From G965197005 sp965197005 (GTDB lineage Bacteria; Pseudomonadota; Gammaproteobacteria; Pseudomonadales; Oceanobacteraceae): a DNA stretch of 64,000 nt. The stretch spans positions 434,001 to 498,000 of the forward strand of contig OZ239982.1 in assembly GCA_965197005.1 (NCBI GenBank). Direction: 5' to 3'. This document shows positions 26,949-34,938 of the stretch, in pieces (within the stretch, counting starts at the first letter, position 1; each line of letters opens with the position of its first letter). Both the position numbers and the translations under genes were made by a program. The notes below the pieces were generated by a model. That model worked only from the letters and a program-made list of their open reading frames with translations, had not been told where the DNA came from and did not search any database.

Positions 26949-28331
26949 TTATGGAATGCCCTGTATGATTGTTTGATTGTTTGATTGTTTATTGCGAGCA
27001 ATTTGCCAGCGAGTTTGTGCCATTTTTGCCATTTGTTCGGTTAATTGTACTAATTTTTTTGCCTCAGGTTGATGAATGTCATCTGGAATCTGTGGGCCGT
27101 CTGTTATAAAGGTAACAGGTAATTCTGCCAGTGTTGCAACACTTAATGCAGCTCCTAAAGAAAAACTTTCATCTAGTTTAGTCAATACACAACCATTTGG
27201 CTTTAATTTTTTGTAATGCTCAAAGTTTTCTTGCAAACAACGAGCTTGGTTGGTTAGAGGTAAAACTAAAAATGTATCTAACCTATCTTTTACAGAGTTA
27301 AGCATAGACAATTGTTGAGAAAAATGTGGACTTTGTGGAGATAATCCTGCGCTATCAATTAAAATAAGGTGGTTTTCTGTGTGATTTTCAATCACTTCCT
27401 GTAACGCTTGGGCTTGATTAATCACTTCTAACTTAATCCCCATAATGCGCGCAAATGCTTTTAGCTGCTCATGGGCGGCAACACGGTATTGATCTAAGGT
27501 CACTAAGGTCACTTTATCTGCGCCATGACGCATGGCAAATTGTGCTGCCAGTTTACCTATGGTTGTGGTTTTACCTGCACCAGTTGCGCCAACAAAGGCG
27601 AAGCAGCCGCCTTTGGTTAATAAGGTGGAATGTTGAATGGGAATGTCTTGTTGTATTTTTTGTAAGCAAGATTTCCATGCTTGTTCTAAATTATCGGTAT
27701 CACTAATAGATAAAACCAAAGGTTCTGCCCATTGCTTTTCAATGCCCGCATCATGGCAACGGGCGAGAAGTTGGCTTTGCTGCCAGCTCAGCGGTGTTTG
27801 GTTGTCCCATGCGTTGCCATCACCATGATAGGTTTTTTGATTGCTTAGGTATTTCTTTAATGTTTGCATTTCATCATTCATCTTGATTAACAAGTCATTA
27901 TAAGACTCGCTATTTTCTGATAATGGCTCATCTTTAGAGATGTTGTTTTGTTGCTGCAAAACGGGTGCTGCTACGGGTGCTTTTGTGGTTGTTTTAGTGG
28001 CGGTTGGTGGTGTTTCTTTATGTCCACTCGTCTGACGTGGTTGTTGATTGATTGGTGCTTGTTTGATTTTATTCAACCAGGCTTCCAGTTCTAAATTTGG
28101 TTTGCCTGTGGCGGTTGTTGCTGGTTTCGATGCAGCAGGCGTTTGTTGTGCTTTTAAAAGAGCGTTAATTTGTTCTCTAGATGTGCCAGCTTGATAATCT
28201 AAGGCGGCAACCACTTCCATTCCATTAGCCACTTTACGAGTGGATATAATGGCTGCATCTGGACCTAATTGTTGGGTAACTTCACGCAATGCTTGTTGCA
28301 TATTGTCTGCTGTGATTTTTTTGACTTTCAT
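26949..28331 (-). CDS. flhF: Flagellar biosynthesis GTPase FlhF
   Basis: FlhF is an SRP-type GTPase that marks the pole where the flagellum is built. The 460-residue protein has the N-terminal B domain (MKVKKITADNMQQALREV), a variable linker of about 100 residues, and the NG GTPase domain with FVGATGAGKTTTIGKL. TLDQYRVAAHEQL and LTKLDESFSLG follow. Near the 3' end an 8-bp sequence is repeated three times in tandem (26966-26989), encoding the tail. The stop is three bases after... the flhA stop precedes its start by three bases, so the genes are coupled. Confidence 0.94.
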   Translation of the reverse strand: MKVKKITADNMQQALREVTQQLGPDAAIISTRKVANGMEVVAALDYQAGTSREQINALLKAQQTPAASKPATTATGKPNLELEAWLNKIKQAPINQQPRQTSGHKETPPTATKTTTKAPVAAPVLQQQNNISKDEPLSENSESYNDLLIKMNDEMQTLKKYLSNQKTYHGDGNAWDNQTPLSWQQSQLLARCHDAGIEKQWAEPLVLSISDTDNLEQAWKSCLQKIQQDIPIQHSTLLTKGGCFAFVGATGAGKTTTIGKLAAQFAMRHGADKVTLVTLDQYRVAAHEQLKAFARIMGIKLEVINQAQALQEVIENHTENHLILIDSAGLSPQSPHFSQQLSMLNSVKDRLDTFLVLPLTNQARCLQENFEHYKKLKPNGCVLTKLDESFSLGAALSVATLAELPVTFITDGPQIPDDIHQPEAKKLVQLTEQMAKMAQTRWQIARNKQSNNQTIIQGIP

Positions 28332-28334
28332 AAT

Positions 28335-30554
28335 CTACTCCGCCTGTGGTTCGTCATTACCACCAATGGTGGCCATAATTTTAATACTTTTGCTTTCAGG
28401 AATTTCTTGATAAGCCAATACTTTCAGCATATCAACAGTATTTCTTAAAAACTGTGCTATCGCAGGGCGTAATTGGCTGGTAACCAATAGCACTGCTGGG
28501 TGCCCTGCATTTTCTTGATTGTTTGCTGCCTCTGCTAATGAGCTTTGAATGCTATCTGCCATACTTGGCTCAATTACCAATCCATCGCTGCCATCTGCAT
28601 GTGCACCAGGTTGTAAAGATTTGAGCAATAATTGTTCCAGATTTGGATCTAGGGTTAAAACAGGTAATTCTTCTTGGTTTCCGTAGATACTTTGGACAAT
28701 TAGGCGGCTTAATACATGCCGTGCTGCTTGGGTCATTGCGGCGGTATCTTGACTTTCTTTAGGGAAGTTCGCCAAAGATTCGGCAATGCTACGCATATCT
28801 CGAATAGGCACATGTTCTTTTAGAAGATTTTGTAAAACCGCCAATAGCTGGCTGATACTAATGGTTTTAGGCACTAATTCTTCTGCTAATTGAGGCGAAC
28901 TTTTCGCTAAGTTATCCACAATATGCTGGACATCTTCATGACTTAACAGCTCATACGCATGCTTGTGCAGTTTTTGATTAAGATGGGTCGCAACAACAGT
29001 GCTGGCATCAACAACCGTATAGCCAAGTGTTTGCGCTTTGTCTTTTTGGTTGTTTTCAATCCAAAACGCTTCTAGTCCAAAAGCAGGATCTTCAGTTGCA
29101 ATGCCATCAATTTTTCCATATACCTGACCTGGATTGATGGCAAGTTCGCGTTCAGGAAAAATCTCTGCTTCAGCTAAGGTAACACCCATAAGAGTAATAC
29201 GATATTGGTTGGGTAATAAATCTAGGTTGTCACGAATATGTACTGAAGGCATTAAAAATCCAAGGTCTTGTGAGAGCTTACGGCGTACACCTTTAATACG
29301 GCTTAATAATTGCCCACCTTGCTTTTTATCTACCATAGGAATAAGTCGATAACCCACCTCTAAACCCACACGATCTACAGGCTCTACATCGTCCCAACCC
29401 AGTTCTTTGACTTCCATTTTTTGAATGGCAGCCTCAGCTTGTTCTTTAGGGGCTTCTAGCGCCGTACCTGCGGCAACGGTATTGGTATTTTTTTCAGTGC
29501 TGGATTTTTTTTGTAAGCGATTAACCAACATATCGCCTAAGCCGCCACCATTGCTCTTCCAGCTAATATAATAAGCCATGCTCGCAGCAATACTGGCTGC
29601 GCTTAAAAAGACGACATGTGGCATACCAGGTATTAACCCGATAATTAACATAATTGCAGCTGCAATACTCAAAGCACGAGCAGATGAAAACATTTGTTCG
29701 CTTACCTGTGAGCCCATGTCTTCATTATTACCGTTACGAGTAACCATAATGGCGGTAGCAACCGAGAGCAATAAAGACGGAATTTGTGCGACCAAACCAT
29801 CACCTATTGCCAATAAAGAATACACAGAAATGGCATCAGAAAAACTTAAATTATGCTGTGCCATACCAATGCCTAAGCCGCCAACAATATTAATAACTAA
29901 AATTAAAATACCCGCAATGGCATCGCCTTTTACAAATTTACCCGCACCGTCCATAGAGCCGTAAAAATCAGCCTCTTGGGAAATTTCAGCGCGTCTTTTC
30001 TTGGCATCATCAGGCTCTATTAAGCCTGCATTTAAATCAGCATCAATCGCCATTTGTTTGCCAGGCATTGCATCTAGAGTAAAGCGTGCACTGACTTCTG
30101 ATACACGTTCCGCACCCTTGGTAACTACCACAAAGTTGATAATCATTAAAATCATAAATACCACTAAACCAACTGCATAATTGCCACCAATTAAAACCTC
30201 TCCAAAGGCAGCAATCACTTTGCCCGCAGCAGCGCCCCCTTCATGCCCCTGTAGCAGAACCACACGAGTAGAGGCCACATTAAGTGCCAAGCGTAATAAT
30301 GTGGCAACCAGCAAAATTGTTGGGAAAATAGCAAAATCTAAGGGTCTAAGTGCGTATACACTGACCAATAGCACCATAATGGAGAGTGCAATATTAAACG
30401 TAAAAAAACTGTCCAATAAAAAGGCAGGCAAAGGTAAGGTCATCATGCCTAATAGCACCAATAACATAACAGGTATGGCAAGATTGCCATTTGCTACTAA
30501 GCGAGCACTTGATTTTAATTGTTCGAGCACTTGTCCACGAGAGACCGTTGCCAT
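28335..30554 (-). CDS. flhA: Flagellar export gate protein FlhA
   Basis: FlhA is the large gate subunit of the flagellar type III export apparatus. The ATG at 30554 has GGAG eight bases upstream and gives 739 residues; a GTG three codons earlier is the alternative. About eight membrane helices fill residues 20-320. The FHIPEP signature covers VSARFTLDAMPGKQMAID and DLNAG. The C-terminal cytoplasmic domain includes DPAFGLEAFWI and TVVDASTVVATHL. A sigma-54-type promoter lies upstream. Confidence 0.97.
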   Translation of the reverse strand: MATVSRGQVLEQLKSSARLVANGNLAIPVMLLVLLGMMTLPLPAFLLDSFFTFNIALSIMVLLVSVYALRPLDFAIFPTILLVATLLRLALNVASTRVVLLQGHEGGAAAGKVIAAFGEVLIGGNYAVGLVVFMILMIINFVVVTKGAERVSEVSARFTLDAMPGKQMAIDADLNAGLIEPDDAKKRRAEISQEADFYGSMDGAGKFVKGDAIAGILILVINIVGGLGIGMAQHNLSFSDAISVYSLLAIGDGLVAQIPSLLLSVATAIMVTRNGNNEDMGSQVSEQMFSSARALSIAAAIMLIIGLIPGMPHVVFLSAASIAASMAYYISWKSNGGGLGDMLVNRLQKKSSTEKNTNTVAAGTALEAPKEQAEAAIQKMEVKELGWDDVEPVDRVGLEVGYRLIPMVDKKQGGQLLSRIKGVRRKLSQDLGFLMPSVHIRDNLDLLPNQYRITLMGVTLAEAEIFPERELAINPGQVYGKIDGIATEDPAFGLEAFWIENNQKDKAQTLGYTVVDASTVVATHLNQKLHKHAYELLSHEDVQHIVDNLAKSSPQLAEELVPKTISISQLLAVLQNLLKEHVPIRDMRSIAESLANFPKESQDTAAMTQAARHVLSRLIVQSIYGNQEELPVLTLDPNLEQLLLKSLQPGAHADGSDGLVIEPSMADSIQSSLAEAANNQENAGHPAVLLVTSQLRPAIAQFLRNTVDMLKVLAYQEIPESKSIKIMATIGGNDEPQAE

Positions 30555-30606
30555 AAATACCACTCCGTCAAAAAAATAACACTTAAATGTTGTAATTACA
30601 GAGGTA

Positions 30607-30624
30607 TTGCAAGAGCTTTGCCAG
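30607..30624 (-). promoter_or_regulatory. Sigma-54-type promoter upstream of flhA
   Basis: Read on the minus strand, C-TGGCAA-AGCTC-TTGCAA (30624 to 30607) matches TGGCAC-N5-TTGCA with exact spacing. Transcription would start about 40 bp before the flhA ATG. This fits RpoN/FleQ control of flhA-flhF-fleN-fliA. Confidence 0.7.
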
Positions 30625-30703
30625 TTTTAAGAAAGCAGTAATTTTACTGTATTAATGCGGTTCAAGCCTTTAAACTAGGCTTTTAATTTTGATATCTAAT
30701 ACC

Positions 30704-31387
30704 ATGACTCCAGAACGCTTTAATAAAATTAAAACGGTGCTGAATAAGCGCCAAAATGATTTAACCGTATTAACTGATGAAGTGCATAAACAGCATAATA
30801 TGTCAGCAATTATTCGTAGTTGTGATGCTTTTGGTGTCTCTGCTGTGCATTGTGTGTGGGCAAGTAATCAATATCGTACTTTTAATGGTACTGCTGCAGG
30901 CTCTGGCGATTGGGTTAAGGTACATACATATCAAACTATTCAAACAGGTATTCAAACCTTGCAACAACAAGGGTTTACTGTCTGTGCAGCCCACTTCTCC
31001 AGCAAGGCAAAAGATTATCGAGAATATAACTTTACCAAAAGCACAGCCATTTTAATGGGTTCAGAGTTAGAGGGGGTAAGTGAACAAGCAGCTAAATTAT
31101 GTGATGAGCATTTAATTATTCCTATGCAAGGTATGGTGCAGTCATTTAATGTATCAGTGGCCGCTGCACTGTTATTATCCGAAGCACAGCGCCAAAGGCA
31201 GGCAGCAGGCATGTATCAAACAAGGCGTTTAGATGAAGAGGAATATCAGCAGACACTTTTTGAGTGGAGTTACCCAAAACTCGCCAAGTTATGTCAAAAA
31301 CAGCAAATAGCTTATCCACAATTAGATGACCATGGAGAGTTGCTAGACCCTCAAGGGTTTTCTAATCAGCTTAACAGTCATATTTAA
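30704..31387 (+). CDS. trmH: tRNA (guanosine-18-2'-O)-methyltransferase TrmH
   Basis: TrmH (SpoU) methylates the ribose of G18 in tRNA. The 227-residue protein has the SPOUT motifs: HNMSAIIRSCDAFGV (motif 1), ILMGSELEGVS (motif 2) and PMQGMVQSFNVSVAAALLL (motif 3). RQRQAAGMY follows, as in E. coli TrmH. The ATG at 30704 matches the family start (MTPERF). A hairpin AAGCCT/AGGCTT (30664-30682) lies just before it. Confidence 0.95.
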   Translation: MTPERFNKIKTVLNKRQNDLTVLTDEVHKQHNMSAIIRSCDAFGVSAVHCVWASNQYRTFNGTAAGSGDWVKVHTYQTIQTGIQTLQQQGFTVCAAHFSSKAKDYREYNFTKSTAILMGSELEGVSEQAAKLCDEHLIIPMQGMVQSFNVSVAAALLLSEAQRQRQAAGMYQTRRLDEEEYQQTLFEWSYPKLAKLCQKQQIAYPQLDDHGELLDPQGFSNQLNSHI

Positions 31388-31560
31388 CCTAACCCTAAGC
31401 CAATGAGTAAAAGCAAAAGATAAGTACCTATAATGCACAATGATGAGCAACATAAATAAACAGCAACGACTATAAACAAAATCAAACTGTAGCTTAGAGG
31501 GGTTATCATTGGCTGTAAGTTGATGGTTGAAACAATAGCAAAATTCATAAGAGGTGGCAC

Positions 31561-31896
31561 GTGACGATTAACTGGCAAGATTTTGAAGCCGTACAATTGC
31601 GGGTAGGTACGGTGATAGAAGTGAGTAAACTACCTAAAGCTCGTAAGCCTGCTTATGTGCTGCATATTGATTTTGGTGCAGATTTAGGTGTAAAAAAATC
31701 CAGTGCCCAAATTACCGATTTATATCAAGCACAAGAGCTACTTGGCAAACAAGTGATTGCGGTAACGAACTTTCCTGCCAAACAAATTGGCTCTATACAA
31801 TCTGAGTGTTTAGTTACAGGATTTTATAATCAACATGATGAAGTGGTGCTAGCTGTGCCAGATAAGCCCATTCATAATGGTGCTCGGCTGTCTTAA
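31561..31896 (+). CDS. CsaA/YgjH-like tRNA-binding domain protein
   Basis: This 111-residue OB-fold protein is of the tRNA-binding (EMAP-II-like) family. Signatures are FEAVQLRVGTVIEV, ARKPAYVLHIDFG, KSSAQIT and VTNFPAKQIGSIQSECLV. CsaA proteins show chaperone-like or tRNA-binding activity. The start is GTG, with GAGG six bases upstream. The protein seems complete. Confidence 0.85.
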   Translation: MTINWQDFEAVQLRVGTVIEVSKLPKARKPAYVLHIDFGADLGVKKSSAQITDLYQAQELLGKQVIAVTNFPAKQIGSIQSECLVTGFYNQHDEVVLAVPDKPIHNGARLS

Positions 31897-31961
31897 TTAT
31901 TATCTATTGTTATTTTTAAGATATAAAATATAAATAACTGGTTAATATGTTGTTTTGTACT

Positions 31962-31987
31962 AAAATAGATGCGGGGGTCTATTTTTT
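31962..31987 (+). terminator. Probable terminator after the CsaA-like gene
   Basis: AAAATAGA (31962-31969) pairs with TCTATTTT (31978-31985) around a TGCGGGGG loop, with two further T residues following. It lies between the CsaA-like gene and the coiled-coil gene. A TATAAT box (32052-32057) for the next unit lies downstream. Confidence 0.45.
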
Positions 31988-32084
31988 CTATGACCTAAAA
32001 ATATTTGTAAATTGTATTTGCTGTGTTTTTTTTGGATAGAAATACAGAGATTATAATAACCTGTTGATTTGGATATAAAAAAAC

Positions 32085-32627
32085 ATGAATAAGGAAAAAA
32101 CTGAAAAATCAGTTACCACAGAAAGTAGCATGAATGAACTGGTAGAAATTCGTAATATTCTATTTGGCGAGCATATCAAAAAAATAGAAACCCAAATTGA
32201 AGCCTTACGCCAAAGCATGCAGCAACAAATAGACAGCGTAAAACATGAATTTAGCCAAGCATTAAAAACAGAAATTGCAGAGGTATCTAAAAAGACAGTC
32301 GCCAGTTTGGACGAGCTAGATAACCATGTAACTCAGCGTTTTCAAGAAAATGCTCAACAGTTTACTCAAGTAGAAAGTGAGATTAGCCAAATAGAGCAGC
32401 AAAAAGAGCAGTTTGAACAAACCTATGAACAAGAGAATCAATCTTTTTCTGAAGAGCTAGATGCCTTAAATAAAACGTTAAGCATGCGTATGGAACAATC
32501 ATTTAAACAATTAGATGAAAAACTTGCTCAACAAACCCAACAACTTAGCGCACACAAACTAGATAGTGCCGAATTATCTGATTTATTTATACAAGTTGGC
32601 GAAAAACTCACGCATAAAGAAGCATAG
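32085..32627 (+). CDS. Coiled-coil protein, first gene of a GTPase/OmpA-like/GGDEF-EAL cassette
   Basis: I do not recognise a named family. The 180-residue product is almost entirely helical and rich in Glu, Gln and Lys, with heptad-like spacing from about residue 20 to 165 and no membrane segment or signal peptide. It lies two bases before the OmpA-like gene, so the two are surely co-transcribed. It may be a cytoplasmic adaptor for the membrane protein or the GTPase. That is inference from context only. Confidence 0.75.
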   Translation: MNKEKTEKSVTTESSMNELVEIRNILFGEHIKKIETQIEALRQSMQQQIDSVKHEFSQALKTEIAEVSKKTVASLDELDNHVTQRFQENAQQFTQVESEISQIEQQKEQFEQTYEQENQSFSEELDALNKTLSMRMEQSFKQLDEKLAQQTQQLSAHKLDSAELSDLFIQVGEKLTHKEA

Positions 32628-32629
32628 CC

Positions 32630-34432
32630 ATGACAGCTGGACATAATAAGGAGCAACAACACCAGCGACTTAGAGAGCTGATTTTAGGTGCAGATTATAA
32701 CCAAAAGTTGGCAGATTCTCGTACAGATACAGAACGTGTTGCAGAAGTTATTAGTGAAGCCATTGAAGCTCGCTCCCAGCAAGATAATTCTTTAGGAGAG
32801 GCTTTCTCGCCTACACTAGAGTCTTCTTTAACCCATGCCATTAAAAAAGATCCCACACCAATTATTGAAGCGATTTTTCCTGTTATTACCCCTGCTTTGC
32901 GTAAGGCAATTAATGCTGCTATTTCTGAGCTGGTGCTGTCTTTTAATCAGCTACTAGAAAAAAGTCTCTCTCCAAAATCCATTATTTGGCGTTTTCAAGC
33001 ATGGCGTTCAGGACAGAATTATGCAGAATTTATTCTTTTAAAGACTCTTCGTTATCGAGTTGAACAGGTTATCTTAATTGATCGTCATAGCAGTTTGGTT
33101 ATGGCAATGAAAACTGCGGCGCAAGTTCAATCCCAAGATCCAGAGCAGGTCTCAGCAATGCTATCGGCCATTTCTGATTTTGTTAGTGACTCTTTTTCTG
33201 CCGATGGAGAAAACCAACTAGAGGCCATTCGCTTAGGTGATTTTGTTTTAGAAATGGCAACAAGCCCCACAACAATTTTAGTTGCAGCGGTAAGAGGCAT
33301 TAGCAATGCACAGATAAAACAACAATTAGTACAGACTCAAGAAGCCTTATACAGCAAATGCCAAAAGCAGTTACAAAATTTTAAAGGTCGGCGTTTAGAA
33401 GATGACAAAGTTGATGAATTATTAACAGATTGCTTATTAGAACAGCGTATAGAAAGCCAACAAAAAGCACGGAAACCTTGGGCGGCAATTGTCATTTTTG
33501 CTGCTTTTATCGCTGCCAGTGCTTATTATGGTTTTTTACAATACCGCTGGCAGATGCAGAGCACTCAAATTATTCAAGCATTGCAAGCAGAGCAAGGTTA
33601 TCTGGTCATTGAGCAAAGCCGCTCTTTTAAGCACTTAAATTTAAGTTTATTACGCTCGCCTTTAGCAAAATTGCCTACCCAAATCATTGCAAATATAGAG
33701 CATGATTTAAAGATTACTATTACTCAACGTTATGCGCCTATTGGTGATATGCAAGTGTTTTTAGGATATATAAAAGACCGTCTAAAACTTGATGATACAA
33801 TCAAACTGAGCCTTAAAAATGGGCATTTAAAATTACAGGGTGCAATTAGCCAAAAGCAGTTAACGGCGATTTTAGAAAGTCGTTTTTTAAGTCATTTGGC
33901 AATTAAGCATATTCAACTGGTACAAACAGCGGTATTAAAGCGGGCAAAACCCATCACAAATTGGCAAACCCAAGACCAACTGAATATTCAGTATCAAGAG
34001 CAAATCAATAATGCCAAACTACAGTATCAAAAGGAACTTAAAACGCTTATTCAAAAACTAAATCAGTTACATATTTTATTTCCCATTAATCAAATTAACT
34101 TAGATGTTAGAAAAAATATATCTATGCAACAAGCCCTTAAAATAATGCGTCGTATGCAAACAATTTGTCATTTAGCAAAACTGAATTATCCAGATATTAT
34201 CATCATGGGCTTTTCTGATAGCAAAGGCTTGGCAAAAATAAACCAACGCTTCAGTTTACAACGTGCCACCTTTATTAAAAACTGGCTTGTTGATAATGAT
34301 ATTGCCAGTCAATCTTTGATGGTTTCGGCTATGGGGAGTTTTCCACAATCTGCACTGCCCCATGATAAACAACGACGAGTGGCATTTTACGCAACTTATA
34401 TTCCCTTAAATTTGACAGAGACAACCCCATGA
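32630..34432 (+). CDS. Inner-membrane protein with OmpA-like C-terminal domain
   Basis: This 600-residue protein has a helical, apparently cytoplasmic N-terminal region of about 280 residues and one membrane helix at about 284-304 (WAAIVIFAAFIAASAYYGFL). A periplasmic region with a BON-like segment (about 345-440) follows. The C-terminal OmpA-like domain (about 475-590) includes IIIMGFSDSKG and NQRFSLQRATFIKNWL, which hold the Asp and Arg expected to bind peptidoglycan. The N-terminal stretch VSAMLSAISDFVSDSF with LGDFVLEMA recalls sensor domains near prokaryotic Ras-like GTPases, but I cannot confirm that. The next gene starts four bases inside its end. Confidence 0.8.
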   Translation: MTAGHNKEQQHQRLRELILGADYNQKLADSRTDTERVAEVISEAIEARSQQDNSLGEAFSPTLESSLTHAIKKDPTPIIEAIFPVITPALRKAINAAISELVLSFNQLLEKSLSPKSIIWRFQAWRSGQNYAEFILLKTLRYRVEQVILIDRHSSLVMAMKTAAQVQSQDPEQVSAMLSAISDFVSDSFSADGENQLEAIRLGDFVLEMATSPTTILVAAVRGISNAQIKQQLVQTQEALYSKCQKQLQNFKGRRLEDDKVDELLTDCLLEQRIESQQKARKPWAAIVIFAAFIAASAYYGFLQYRWQMQSTQIIQALQAEQGYLVIEQSRSFKHLNLSLLRSPLAKLPTQIIANIEHDLKITITQRYAPIGDMQVFLGYIKDRLKLDDTIKLSLKNGHLKLQGAISQKQLTAILESRFLSHLAIKHIQLVQTAVLKRAKPITNWQTQDQLNIQYQEQINNAKLQYQKELKTLIQKLNQLHILFPINQINLDVRKNISMQQALKIMRRMQTICHLAKLNYPDIIIMGFSDSKGLAKINQRFSLQRATFIKNWLVDNDIASQSLMVSAMGSFPQSALPHDKQRRVAFYATYIPLNLTETTP

Positions 34433-34929
34433 TAAGTTATAAAGTATGTATGCTAGGTGCGTTCTCTGTAGGTAAAACCAGTTTGGTTAAACGCTATGTA
34501 CAAAGTATTTTTAGTGAAAATTATGAAACAACCATAGGCGTTAAAATATCAAAACATAGCTTGCAGACAGAGGCTGAGCAGGTACAACTTTTATTATGGG
34601 ATATGGAAGGTAAAGATGCCTTTACAGAAATTAATACCCGTTATTTAAGAGGTGCATCAGGCGTTATGTTAGTAGCCGATGGCACACGTCCTGAAAGTAT
34701 TGATGAGTTATTCAAAATCCATCAACAGATACAAGAACACCTGCAAAATACACCTATTATGGTTATGCTAAATAAACATGACCTAGTTGATGAGTGGATA
34801 ATTAATGAAGCACAACTTAAATATATTGAAGAAATGGGTTGGCAGGTTATGTATACCAGTGCAAAAACAGGTGCGTATGTGACCGAGGCATTTTTAGCAT
34901 TAACTGAAAATATGTTAGCAAATTCATAA
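34429..34929 (+). CDS. Ras-like small GTPase of prokaryotic type (Rup-like)
   Basis: This 166-residue protein is a single Ras-type G domain: P-loop GAFSVGKTS (residues 10-18), switch I threonine near residue 35 (ETTIGVKI), switch II WDMEGKD (57-63), base-binding NKHD (115-118) and TSAK. The residue at the Ras Gln61 position is Lys62, which suggests weak intrinsic GTP hydrolysis. Small Ras-like GTPases are rare in bacteria; named examples are MglA and the poorly known Rup group. It overlaps the OmpA-like gene by ATGA and lies nine bases before the GGDEF-EAL gene. It probably relays envelope signals to that protein. Confidence 0.85.
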   Translation: MISYKVCMLGAFSVGKTSLVKRYVQSIFSENYETTIGVKISKHSLQTEAEQVQLLLWDMEGKDAFTEINTRYLRGASGVMLVADGTRPESIDELFKIHQQIQEHLQNTPIMVMLNKHDLVDEWIINEAQLKYIEEMGWQVMYTSAKTGAYVTEAFLALTENMLANS

Positions 34930-34938
34930 GGAGAAGTT

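Noticed and set aside
30664..30690. Hairpin AAGCCT/AGGCTT followed by TTTAATTTT before trmH
   Set aside because: Looks like a terminator, but it lies between divergent genes where no plus-strand transcript should end; kept only as a note under trmH.
31384..31596. A minus-strand frame with a hydrophobic C-terminal half in the trmH/CsaA gap
   Set aside because: It could encode a 41-residue membrane peptide from 31509, but there is no ribosome site, and it overlaps the trmH stop and CsaA start. Too weak to call.
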